From the NCBI RefSeq assembly GCF_025725665.1, contig NZ_CP107009.1, positions 2,232,001 to 2,296,000 on the forward strand: a DNA stretch of 64,000 bases, read 5' to 3'. The first letter of the stretch is position 1, and each line of letters opens with the position of its first letter. Positions 57,426 to 64,000 of the stretch are shown one piece after another. The DNA is from Halomonas sp. LR3S48 (lineage in GTDB: Bacteria > Pseudomonadota > Gammaproteobacteria > Pseudomonadales > Halomonadaceae). Under the pieces are notes generated by a model. It had not been told where the DNA came from and did no database searches. It saw nothing but the letters and a program-made list of their open reading frames with translations. Made by a program: the position numbers and the translations under genes.

Positions 57426-58670
57426 ATGTCTCGTCAAACCGTCGTTCTGGGTGCCGGCATGGTCGGCGTCTCCATCGCCTGGCATCTGGCCCGGCGCGGC
57501 CGCTCGGTGCTGCTGGTGGATCGGCGTCCGCCCGGGCAGGAGACCTCCTACGGCAACGGTGGGCTGATTCAGCGCGAGGCGGTGCGACCCTATACGTTTC
57601 CCCGCGAGTTCGGCAAGTTGTTGAGCGCGTTGCCCAACCGCCGAGTGGACGTGCGCTACCAGTTGAGCGGCATGCTGCAGTTCGCCGGGCCGCTGTTCGG
57701 CTATTGGCGCCATTCGGCGCCGCGCTACTATGAGCAGATCATTGCCGAGTATGCCTCGTTGATCATGCTCTCGACTCAAGAGCATGAGCCCATGATCGAG
57801 GCGGCTGGAGCGGCCGAACTGATCGGCAAGGAGGGCTGGCTGGAAGTGCATCGCAGCCAGGCCGAACTCGCGCGCCGGCAGCACGAGGCCGAGGATGCCG
57901 CCAGGCGCTTCGGGGTGACTCACGACCTGCTCGACGACAAGGGGTTGGCGAACCGGGAGCCCCATCTCGGGGCAGATCTGGCCGGGGCGATTCATTGGAC
58001 CAACTCATGGAGCGTGGCCGACCCCGGCGCCCTGGTCGCGGCCTACGCCGCCAGTTTCCAGCAGCAGGGGGGCGAGCTGCTGCAAGCAGGCGTCCACCAC
58101 ATGAGCCAGGACGGGGAAGGCTGGCGAATCGATACCGATGCTGGCAGGCTCGATGCCCAGGAGGTGGTGGTGGCATTGGGGCCCTGGGCGGGGGAATGGC
58201 TCCAAGGGCTCGGCTACCGTCTGCCGGCCTTCGTCAAGCGTGGCTATCACATGCACTATGGCGCTGCGGAGGGGCAACGCTTGCGCCACTGGATCGCCGA
58301 TGCCGATGTCGGCTATATCCTGGCCCCGATGCGCGCCGGCATTCGCCTGACCACGGGTGCCGAACTTGCCCGTCTCGATGCGCCTCCCTCCCAGGGCCAA
58401 TTGAATGCCGCCGAGCGCAAGGCGCGCGAACTCTACCCGGCATTGGGCGAGCGCCTGGAAGCGGAACCCTGGAAGGGGGCGCGTCCTTGCCTGCCGGACA
58501 TGAAGCCGGTGATTGGACCGGCGCCACGGCACAAAGGGTTATGGCTCGCTTTCGGCCACGGTCATCAAGGCTTTACCATGGGGCCGGTGACGGGGCGGCT
58601 GATGGCGGAGATGATGGAAGGGGAGCCGACGGCGGTGGACATGGCACCGTTTCGAGCGGATCGCTTCTGA
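57426..58670 (+). CDS. FAD-dependent D-amino-acid dehydrogenase-like oxidoreductase (DAO family)
   Basis: A 414-residue flavoenzyme. The FAD dinucleotide motif opens the protein (VVLGAGMVGVSIAWHLARRG) with VDRRPPGQETSYGNGG, the DadA-type signature. The substrate half includes NSWSVADPGALVAAYAASF and VALGPWAGEWLQGLGY. The C-terminus has ARPCLPDMKPVIGPAP and FGHGHQGFTMGPVTGRL. D-amino acids are oxidised to 2-oxoacids in the family. ATG 57426 places the FAD motif at residues 5-10. It is not adjacent to a racemase. The 57308-57340 region just upstream has a 7-bp inverted repeat (GATCCCT/AGGGATC) of unknown meaning. Confidence 0.88.
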   Translation: MSRQTVVLGAGMVGVSIAWHLARRGRSVLLVDRRPPGQETSYGNGGLIQREAVRPYTFPREFGKLLSALPNRRVDVRYQLSGMLQFAGPLFGYWRHSAPRYYEQIIAEYASLIMLSTQEHEPMIEAAGAAELIGKEGWLEVHRSQAELARRQHEAEDAARRFGVTHDLLDDKGLANREPHLGADLAGAIHWTNSWSVADPGALVAAYAASFQQQGGELLQAGVHHMSQDGEGWRIDTDAGRLDAQEVVVALGPWAGEWLQGLGYRLPAFVKRGYHMHYGAAEGQRLRHWIADADVGYILAPMRAGIRLTTGAELARLDAPPSQGQLNAAERKARELYPALGERLEAEPWKGARPCLPDMKPVIGPAPRHKGLWLAFGHGHQGFTMGPVTGRLMAEMMEGEPTAVDMAPFRADRF

Positions 58671-58679
58671 TTCCCGGGA

Positions 58680-59102
58680 TCAGGGTCGGCTGCGGCGCTG
58701 GCGCCACTGGTGGTGGAAGAACTTGAACACCAGGGTCATCACATAGACCACCCAGCCGGCGGTGGCGAGCACGTTGAACAGCAGCATCTTCTGTTGCCCG
58801 CTCATGGGGGCGAGCAGGGTTTCGATGAGTACACCGAGCACCAGGGCCAGCGCCATGGGCAGGGCCAGGATATGCATCCACATCTCGGTGCGACGCTTGC
58901 GTACGTGGTAGCGGCTGAGGTGAACGCGAAACGGACGATGCATGAAACTGACCAAAATCATGGCGCCCAGCGCCAGCATGGTGGCCAGGGTGGGTTCGAC
59001 ACTGTCCATCCTGGCCGAGACGCTGATCGACCAGAAGAAGACGATCCACATCAGTCCGGCCAGGATGGCGACAATATCGGCGTAGTGGCGAACCCGGGGC
59101 AT
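58680..59102 (-). CDS. Conserved small membrane protein, function unknown
   Basis: A 140-residue protein with four hydrophobic segments, at about 9-27, 38-54, 76-97 and 107-127. A basic cytoplasmic loop (RPFRVHLSRYHVRKRRTEM) lies between the second and third, and the C-terminus is basic (HHQWRQRRSRP). No recognisable domain. It stands alone, convergent with the DadA-like gene (9 bp between stops). Confidence 0.75.
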   Translation of the reverse strand: MPRVRHYADIVAILAGLMWIVFFWSISVSARMDSVEPTLATMLALGAMILVSFMHRPFRVHLSRYHVRKRRTEMWMHILALPMALALVLGVLIETLLAPMSGQQKMLLFNVLATAGWVVYVMTLVFKFFHHQWRQRRSRP

Positions 59103-59248
59103 TGGCAGCGTCTCTCACGGCAAAATCGGCGTCGATGATACGGCAAATCGGCCTCTGTTGCTGCCGCTGGGGCAACTTTCTCGACGTTACCCCTCATCCC
59201 CCCGTTATAATCCGGTCTCGACATTCATGCTGAACGACAGGACATGCC

Positions 59249-60286
59249 GTGACTGCTATCACCCTGACCCGCCCCGACGACTGGCATCTTCACCTGCGCG
59301 ACGGAGAGGTGCTCGAGGCCGTGGTGCCCGCGACCGCCCGGCAGATGGGGCGGGCGATCGTCATGCCCAATCTCAAGCCACCGGTCACCACCACCGAGCA
59401 GGCCCTCAGCTATCGCGAGCGGATCCTGGCGGCGCGCCCCGAGGGATCGGCCTTCGAGCCACTGATGACGCTTTATCTCACCGACAATACGCCCGCCGAG
59501 GAGATCGAGCGCGCCGTAGCCAGCGGCCTGGTTCACGCGGTGAAGCTCTATCCGGCCGGGGCGACCACCAACTCCGACTCCGGCGTCACCGACCTGGCGC
59601 ACTGCGAGGCGGCGGTTGCCGCCATGGCGCGCCTGGGCCTGCCGCTGCTGGTTCATGGTGAAGTCACCGATGCCGAGATCGACATCTTCGATCGCGAAGC
59701 CGTGTTCATCGAGCGCGTGATGAAGCCGCTGCTCGAGCGCCACCCGAGCCTCAAGGTGGTGTTCGAACACATCACCACCGCCGATGCGGCCGAGTTCGTC
59801 GCCCAGGCTCCGGCCAACGTGGCGGCGACCATTACCGCGCACCACCTGCTGTTCAACCGCAACCATATGCTGGTTGGCGGCATTCGCCCCCATTACTACT
59901 GCCTGCCGATCCTCAAGCGTGAACGCCACCGCGAGGCACTGCTGGCAGCCGCCACCTCGGGAAGCGGCAAGTTTTTCCTGGGCACCGACAGCGCTCCTCA
60001 TGCCCAGGGCGACAAGGAGTCGGCCTGCGGATGTGCCGGAGCCTACACGGCACCGGCGGCGATCGAACTCTATGCCACGGCCTTCGAGCAGGTTGGCGCA
60101 TTGGAGCGCCTCGAGGGCTTTGCCAGCCACTTCGGCCCCGACTTCTATGGCCTGCCGCGTAATGGTGACACCATCACCCTGGTGCGCGAGGAGTGGACGC
60201 TGCCGGCATCGCTGCCCTACGCCGAGGGGCAGCGAATCGTGCCTCTGAAAGCGGGTGAAACCCTGGGGTGGAAGCTGCGCGACTAA
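59249..60286 (+). CDS. pyrC: Dihydroorotase
   Basis: A 345-residue class II dihydroorotase, third step of de novo pyrimidine synthesis. Zinc ligands HLHLRD open the enzyme. The carboxylated lysine is in HAVKLYPAG. Further His ligands occur in LLVHGEV and VFEHITT, and the catalytic Asp in FLGTDSAPH. The start is GTG 59249 with AGGAC upstream. A large hairpin terminator follows the stop. Confidence 0.97.
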   Translation: MTAITLTRPDDWHLHLRDGEVLEAVVPATARQMGRAIVMPNLKPPVTTTEQALSYRERILAARPEGSAFEPLMTLYLTDNTPAEEIERAVASGLVHAVKLYPAGATTNSDSGVTDLAHCEAAVAAMARLGLPLLVHGEVTDAEIDIFDREAVFIERVMKPLLERHPSLKVVFEHITTADAAEFVAQAPANVAATITAHHLLFNRNHMLVGGIRPHYYCLPILKRERHREALLAAATSGSGKFFLGTDSAPHAQGDKESACGCAGAYTAPAAIELYATAFEQVGALERLEGFASHFGPDFYGLPRNGDTITLVREEWTLPASLPYAEGQRIVPLKAGETLGWKLRD

Positions 60287-60301
60287 GTCGTTTGGCTTAA
60301 A

Positions 60302-60332
60302 GACAACGGCCGCCGAGAAGGCGGCCGCTGTC
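60302..60332. terminator. Convergent-gene terminator between pyrC and mtnN
   Basis: GACAACGGCCGCC and GGCGGCCGCTGTC are 13-bp arms with one mismatch around GAGAA. It lies 16 bp after the pyrC stop and 2 bp beyond the mtnN stop. It is T-richer on the minus-strand side (TTGTCTTTAA), but could serve both convergent transcripts. Confidence 0.78.
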
Positions 60333-60333
60333 A

Positions 60334-61089
60334 TTATGAAGCGAGGGGGTCAGTCAGCAGCGAGTTCAGCCTTGACCTGGGGGCGGCTTCGGCGAGTCGC
60401 ACGATCATGGCCTCGACCATGCGTGCCGAGTGGACGGCAGCCTGTTCGAGGAATTGCTCGAAAGAGAGGTGGTTGTCGCCGCCGCCTGCAATGTCGGACA
60501 GCGAGCGGATAACCACGAATGGGCAGCCGTAGAGGTGGCAGGTCTGGGCGATGGCGGCGGCTTCCATTTCGGCCGCCAGCATGGTCGGGAAGCGCGACCG
60601 GGTCTTCGTGACCAGCTCCGGGCAGGCCATGAAGACATCGCCGGTGGCGATCAACCCCTCCACCACTTTGACTTCGCCCAATGCCTCGACGCACTCCCGG
60701 GCAAGGGTGACCAGGCGTTCATCGGGGAGGTAGGCGGCAGGCATCTGCGGCACCTGGCCATGTTCGTAGCCGAACACCACGGCATCCACGTCGTGGTGGC
60801 GTACTTCGCTCGAGACCACCACGTCGCCGATCTCTAGCCCCTCGCCGAAGCCACCGGCCGAGCCGGTGTTGATGATCGCTTCAGGGTGGTAGACATCGAG
60901 CAGCAATGTGGTGCCGATGGCGGCGTTCACCTTGCCGATCCCCGACTGCAGGATCACCACGTCGACCCCGTGCATCTTGCCGTGGTGGAAGGTGCAGCCT
61001 ACGTGGGTTCGAGTGCGGCGGTCTTCCAGCAGAGAGGCGAGATGTTCTACTTCCTGGGCCATGGCGCCGATGATGCCGATGCGTTTCAT
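60334..61089 (-). CDS. mtnN: 5'-methylthioadenosine/S-adenosylhomocysteine nucleosidase
   Basis: A 251-residue nucleosidase that cleaves adenine from SAH, MTA and 5'-deoxyadenosine. The N-terminal glycine-rich motif is MKRIGIIGAMAQEVEHL. The catalytic Glu and substrate loop are in AAEMEAAAIAQTC, and the catalytic Asp in RSLSDIAGGG. It follows luxS by 50 bp in the same direction, which places SAH hydrolysis and S-ribosylhomocysteine cleavage in one transcript. Confidence 0.96.
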   Translation of the reverse strand: MKRIGIIGAMAQEVEHLASLLEDRRTRTHVGCTFHHGKMHGVDVVILQSGIGKVNAAIGTTLLLDVYHPEAIINTGSAGGFGEGLEIGDVVVSSEVRHHDVDAVVFGYEHGQVPQMPAAYLPDERLVTLARECVEALGEVKVVEGLIATGDVFMACPELVTKTRSRFPTMLAAEMEAAAIAQTCHLYGCPFVVIRSLSDIAGGGDNHLSFEQFLEQAAVHSARMVEAMIVRLAEAAPRSRLNSLLTDPLAS

Positions 61090-61139
61090 CTTGTGTTACT
61101 TGCTCCGATTGGGCGACGCTGGGCCGCCGTGCGTACGGT

Positions 61140-61610
61140 TCAGGCGTCGGCGAAGACTTGCGTCCACTCGTCGCGCTTGGCCAGGAAGTCGCGGGCGATC
61201 CGTTTGGCCCCTTCCAGGCTGTGGCTGGCCGCCCAGCCGCACTGGACCTCGTTGCAGGCCGGCACTTCGTTGGCCTCCAGCACGTCTTCCAGTGTCTTCT
61301 GCAGCAGGTTCAGCACGTCGTCGTAGTCGTCGTGATTGATCAAGGCTACGTAAAAACCGGTCTGGCAGCCCATGGGGCTGATATCGACGATACGGTCGGA
61401 ATGGTTGCGCGAGAGTTCGGCCAGCAGATGCTCCAGGGAGTGCAGTGCCGGCATCTCCATGTGCGCCTGGTTGGGTTGGCAGATGCGCATGTCGTACTTG
61501 TGAATGTGGTCGCCGTTGAGCCCGGTCTTGATGTCGGCCAGGCGTACGTAGGGTGCCTTCACCTTGGTGTGATCAAGGTTGAAGCTTTCGACGTTCATCT
61601 TGTCGCTCAT
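61140..61610 (-). CDS. luxS: S-ribosylhomocysteine lyase (AI-2 synthase)
   Basis: A 156-residue metalloenzyme that splits S-ribosylhomocysteine into homocysteine and DPD, the precursor of AI-2. The metal site HxxEH appears as [10 protein letters not shown]. The catalytic Cys is in [11 protein letters not shown], and the C-terminal metal Cys in [13 protein letters not shown]. With mtnN downstream, it completes SAH recycling. Whether AI-2 is used as a signal cannot be read. Confidence 0.97.
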   Translation of the reverse strand: MSDKMNVESFNLDHTKVKAPYVRLADIKTGLNGDHIHKYDMRICQPNQAHMEMPALHSLEHLLAELSRNHSDRIVDISPMGCQTGFYVALINHDDYDDVLNLLQKTLEDVLEANEVPACNEVQCGWAASHSLEGAKRIARDFLAKRDEWTQVFADA

Positions 61611-61688
61611 GAGCGGTCTCGCGGCAGGGGATGGTGAAGAAGGAGGCGCGCATTCTAGCCGAGTGGCGCGTCGATGTCAGGCCGCGGT

Positions 61689-62567
61689 TCAGAGCAGAGA
61701 GACCTCCTGCTCCATGGCGTCGTGACGTTCGGCGGCATAGAGGGTGTTCTCCAGCAGTGAGGCGACGGTCATCGGCCCGACACCACCCGGTACCGGCGTG
61801 ATCCAGCCGGCCCGCTCGGCGGCCGGGCCGAACTCCACGTCGCCGACCAGGCGGCCGTCCTCTTCACGGTTGATGCCCACGTCGATCACGATGGCGCCGT
61901 CACGTACCCACTTTCCCTTGACCAGCCCCGGCTTGCCCACTGCCACCACCAGCAGCTCGGCGCGTCGCACGTGCGCCTCCAGATCGCGCGTGAAACGATG
62001 GCAGACGGTGGTGGTGCAACCCGCCAGCATCAGTTCCATGGCCATGGGGCGGCCGACGATGTTGGAAGCGCCGACTATCGTGGCGTCCAGGCCACGGACC
62101 TTCAGACCACTGGCTTGCAGCAGGGTCATGATGCCCTTGGGCGTGCACGGGCGTAGCACCGGCAGGCGCTGGGCCAGCCGGCCCAGGTTGTAGGGGTGAA
62201 AACCGTCCACGTCCTTGTGCGGCAGGATTCGCTCGAGGAGCGGACGTGAATCCAGGTGGGCCGGCAGTGGCAATTGCAGCAGGATCCCATCGATACGAGG
62301 ATCGGCATTGAGTTCGTCGATCAGCCGTTCGAGTGTCTGCTGGCTGGTGTCGCTCGGCAGCGCGTGCCGGAAGGAGTGGATGCCCGCCTGTTCGCAGGCG
62401 CGGTGCTTGTGGCTGACGTAGACATGGGAAGCAGGATCCTCGCCCACCAGGACGACGGCGAGGCCGGGGGTGCGCTTGCCCTCGGTGCGACGCAGCTCCA
62501 CCTGGCGTGCAACCTGTTCGCGGACCTGCGCGGCAATGGCCCTGCCATCGATGAGTTGGGCGGTCAT
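61689..62567 (-). CDS. folD: Bifunctional methylenetetrahydrofolate dehydrogenase/cyclohydrolase
   Basis: A 292-residue FolD. The catalytic Lys is in [15 protein letters not shown] and the folate loop in [12 protein letters not shown]. The dinucleotide motif is [12 protein letters not shown], and the C-terminal signature is [19 protein letters not shown]. It supplies one-carbon units. It starts 207 bp from the tRNA cluster, divergently. Confidence 0.97.
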   Translation of the reverse strand: MTAQLIDGRAIAAQVREQVARQVELRRTEGKRTPGLAVVLVGEDPASHVYVSHKHRACEQAGIHSFRHALPSDTSQQTLERLIDELNADPRIDGILLQLPLPAHLDSRPLLERILPHKDVDGFHPYNLGRLAQRLPVLRPCTPKGIMTLLQASGLKVRGLDATIVGASNIVGRPMAMELMLAGCTTTVCHRFTRDLEAHVRRAELLVVAVGKPGLVKGKWVRDGAIVIDVGINREEDGRLVGDVEFGPAAERAGWITPVPGGVGPMTVASLLENTLYAAERHDAMEQEVSLL

Positions 62568-62695
62568 CGTGTCTCCCCCATGGTGTATGCTGTGAGCGGC
62601 ACTCGTGAGGCCGGCTGCGGATTCCGAAGGGTGCCGATTTTCGCATGACGCGCCCGCGAGGCAAAGCGCAAAAGCCTCGCCGTGTCAGGAAGCTA

Positions 62696-62723
62696 TTGAC
62701 CACGGTCGATTCTCGCGTAGAAT
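62696..62723 (+). promoter_or_regulatory. Promoter of the tRNA cluster
   Basis: TTGACC at 62696-62701 and TAGAAT at 62718-62723 are separated by 16 bp, followed by a GC-rich discriminator (ACGCAGCGC) typical of stringently controlled stable-RNA promoters. tRNA-Pro begins about 52 bp past the -10 box. Confidence 0.72.
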
Positions 62724-62774
62724 ACGCAGCGCTCGGCGAGGCCCGTTTGGGCGCCGGGGCCGTGCGAAGGCCGG

Positions 62775-62851
62775 CGGGGTGTAGCGCAGTCTGGTAGCGC
62801 GCCTGCTTTGGGAGCAGGATGTCGGGGGTTCGAATCCCTCCACCCCGACCA
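62775..62851 (+). tRNA. tRNA-Pro (TGG)
   Basis: Acceptor arms CGGGGTG and CACCCCG pair fully. The anticodon stem is CCTGC/GCAGG with loop TTTGGGA, anticodon TGG. The T loop is GGTTCGAATCC, and CCA is encoded at 62849-62851. Confidence 0.97.
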
Positions 62852-62919
62852 CAACCTTTTGTTTATGCTATGAAAATAGCGTGCGCAAGGTTGCGGTCAG
62901 ACGCCATGGAACGTAGAAT

Positions 62920-62996
62920 GCGCCCATAGCTCAACCGGATAGAGCAACGGCCTTCTAAGCCGTAGGTTGCAGGTTCGAGTCCTGCTGGGCGTGCCA
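62920..62996 (+). tRNA. tRNA-Arg (TCT)
   Basis: Acceptor arms GCGCCCA and TGGGCGT pair with one G-U. The anticodon stem is ACGGC/GCCGT with loop CTTCTAA, anticodon TCT. The T loop is GGTTCGAGTCC, and CCA is encoded at 62994-62996. Confidence 0.97.
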
Positions 62997-63055
62997 GTCT
63001 GGCGTAAGGCCTGGTGGGTAGAAGGACCTTGGTTCGAGCAGTGTCGAGTCGATAT

Positions 63056-63131
63056 GGTGGATGTAGCTCAGTGGTAGAGCCCCGGATTGTGGCTCCGGTG
63101 GTCGTGGGTTCGATCCCCATCATCCACCCCA
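63056..63131 (+). tRNA. tRNA-His (GTG), copy 1
   Basis: Acceptor arms GTGGATG and CATCCAC pair fully, with the extra 5' G (G-1) opposite the C discriminator that marks tRNA-His. Anticodon GTG sits in GGATTGTGGCTCC. CCA is encoded. Confidence 0.97.
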
Positions 63132-63161
63132 ATCGATGTCTTGGTGGTACCTGTTTGCAAT

Positions 63162-63237
63162 GGTGGATGTAGCTCAGTGGTAGAGCCCCGGATTGTGGCT
63201 CCGGTGGTCGTGGGTTCGATCCCCATCATCCACCCCA
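63162..63237 (+). tRNA. tRNA-His (GTG), copy 2
   Basis: Identical over the whole tRNA to copy 1, 106 bp downstream. The 30-bp spacer differs from the sequence upstream of copy 1, so only the gene itself was conserved after duplication. Confidence 0.97.
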
Positions 63238-63534
63238 TTGCAACCAGTTCTTGCGCTGTGTCTGCGCACTGTCTCCGCGGATTGTCCCGTTTCCTCAGCA
63301 TTCCCTGCTTTCCGAACGAGTCCTCTCGTCCGGATGGTGTTCGTTTGTGAGGCCGTGCTCCTGAGTCATCCAGGTTGACGGCGCATCATGCAGGCAGCAC
63401 CAAGTGGCCTTGTAAAATGCCCAATCGCCCCCATCCTATGGGCGTAACGCTTGCCAGCGTAGGGCGGGATTCTTAGAATCTCTTTTTTCATTCCGCGCTT
63501 TTCAAGAACGCCCCCAGTCGGTAGAGGACCATTC

Positions 63535-64000
63535 ATGCAAGTTTCCGTCGAAACGACCTCCCAGATCGAGCGCCGTGTCACGTTCCAAGTGCCGGCCGCC
63601 GAGGTCGACGAGGCCGTCGAAGCCCGCCTCAAGGACACGGCGAAGAACATTCGCCTCAACGGTTTCCGCAAGGGCCGGGTACCCATGTCCGTGGTGCGCC
63701 AGCGTTATGGCCGCGGCGTGCGTGACGAGGTCGTGGGCGAGCTGATGCGTGAGCGCTACGTGCGCGCTATCACCGAGCAGAACCTCAACCCGGCCGGCTT
63801 CCCGAGCATCGAGCCCAAGGTCGACGAGGAGGGCCAGGATCTCGAGTTCGTGGCTTCCCTCGAAGTCTACCCGGAAATCGAGCTCTCCTCGATCGAAGGC
63901 GCCGAGGTGGAACGCCCGGTCGTCGAAGTCAGCGACGCCGATCTGGAGGAAATGGTCGAGACTCTGCGCAAGCAGAATGCTTCCTGGGAAGAGGTCGACC
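63535..64000 (+). CDS. tig: Trigger factor (5' part, runs off the window)
   Basis: The first 155 codons of the ribosome-bound chaperone and peptidyl-prolyl isomerase. The ribosome-docking loop GFRKGRVPMSVV is intact at about residues 43-54. The N-terminal domain (MQVSVETTSQIERRVTFQVP) is typical, and the linker EFVASLEVYPEIEL leads to the PPIase domain beyond the edge. ATG 63535 is preceded by AGAGGA. tRNA genes directly upstream of tig are usual in gammaproteobacteria. The 297 bp before it hold no gene I can support. Confidence 0.95.
   Translation, partial: MQVSVETTSQIERRVTFQVPAAEVDEAVEARLKDTAKNIRLNGFRKGRVPMSVVRQRYGRGVRDEVVGELMRERYVRAITEQNLNPAGFPSIEPKVDEEGQDLEFVASLEVYPEIELSSIEGAEVERPVVEVSDADLEEMVETLRKQNASWEEVD

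Noticed and set aside
62863..63350. Short open frames across the tRNA cluster
   Set aside because: They are translations of tRNA genes on either strand and have no independent coding support.

Overview
The window is a GC-rich, densely packed chromosomal segment. Its gene content points to a Halomonas-like gammaproteobacterium (Halomonadaceae): an intact hut (histidine utilisation) locus, a betaine/carnitine/choline-type (BCCT) carrier, a TRAP transporter, hrpB, luxS, and a Pro-Arg-His tRNA cluster directly upstream of tig. The genus is inferred from gene content and order, not from a search. I see no rRNA, CRISPR array, insertion sequence, prophage or plasmid origin.

Layout. 1-2.0 kb: the 5' end of a xanthine dehydrogenase operon and a divergent RutR-type regulator, with a RutR-like operator between them. 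2.0-8.4 kb: hrpB, then a methyltransferase / LytS-type kinase / LytTR regulator operon with 4-nt overlaps, and a flavin monooxygenase. 8.4-14.1 kb: two tandem paralogous type II P-type cation ATPases. 14.2-16.1 kb: a YchJ-type SEC-C protein and a NhaC/YuiF-type carrier.

16.2-31.0 kb is the hut region. hutI, hutG, hutU, a BCCT carrier, an aromatic-lyase paralogue and hutH form one minus-strand operon. A YjiH-family membrane protein diverges from it. Further along come an orphan sugar-type binding protein paired with a membrane GGDEF-EAL protein, and then hutC. Three TGT(A/C)TATACA palindromes mark a HutC regulon: two in the hutI/yjiH divergent promoter and one at hutC. The most unusual point is the lyase paralogue, which has lost the Ala-Ser-Gly triad that forms the MIO cofactor and is translationally coupled to the BCCT carrier. 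I propose that the pair handles a trimethylated histidine (hercynine or ergothioneine) and feeds urocanate-type product into HutU.

31.2-38.8 kb holds rluF, a WYL regulator read in frame into a glutathione S-transferase, small proteins, a DUF938 methyltransferase, a lipoprotein, a DctPQM TRAP transporter and a GNAT acetyltransferase. 38.9-47.4 kb holds a guanidino-acid catabolic operon: guanidinobutyrase, YjiH carrier, 2-ketoarginine decarboxylase-like ThDP enzyme, NCS1 permease and aldehyde dehydrogenase. It is preceded by a near-consensus sigma-54 promoter and a divergent sigma-54 activator. 47.3-56.8 kb holds a seven-gene operon: Dpp-type ABC importer, GlcD-type dehydrogenase, EamA exporter and HisC-like aminotransferase. 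It is divergent from a FadR-type regulator, with a 29-bp inverted-repeat operator between them.

56.8-64 kb is mostly core: TerB-like protein, D-amino-acid dehydrogenase-like oxidase, a small membrane protein, pyrC, luxS-mtnN (AI-2 and SAH recycling), folD, tRNA-Pro, tRNA-Arg, two tRNA-His, and the start of tig.
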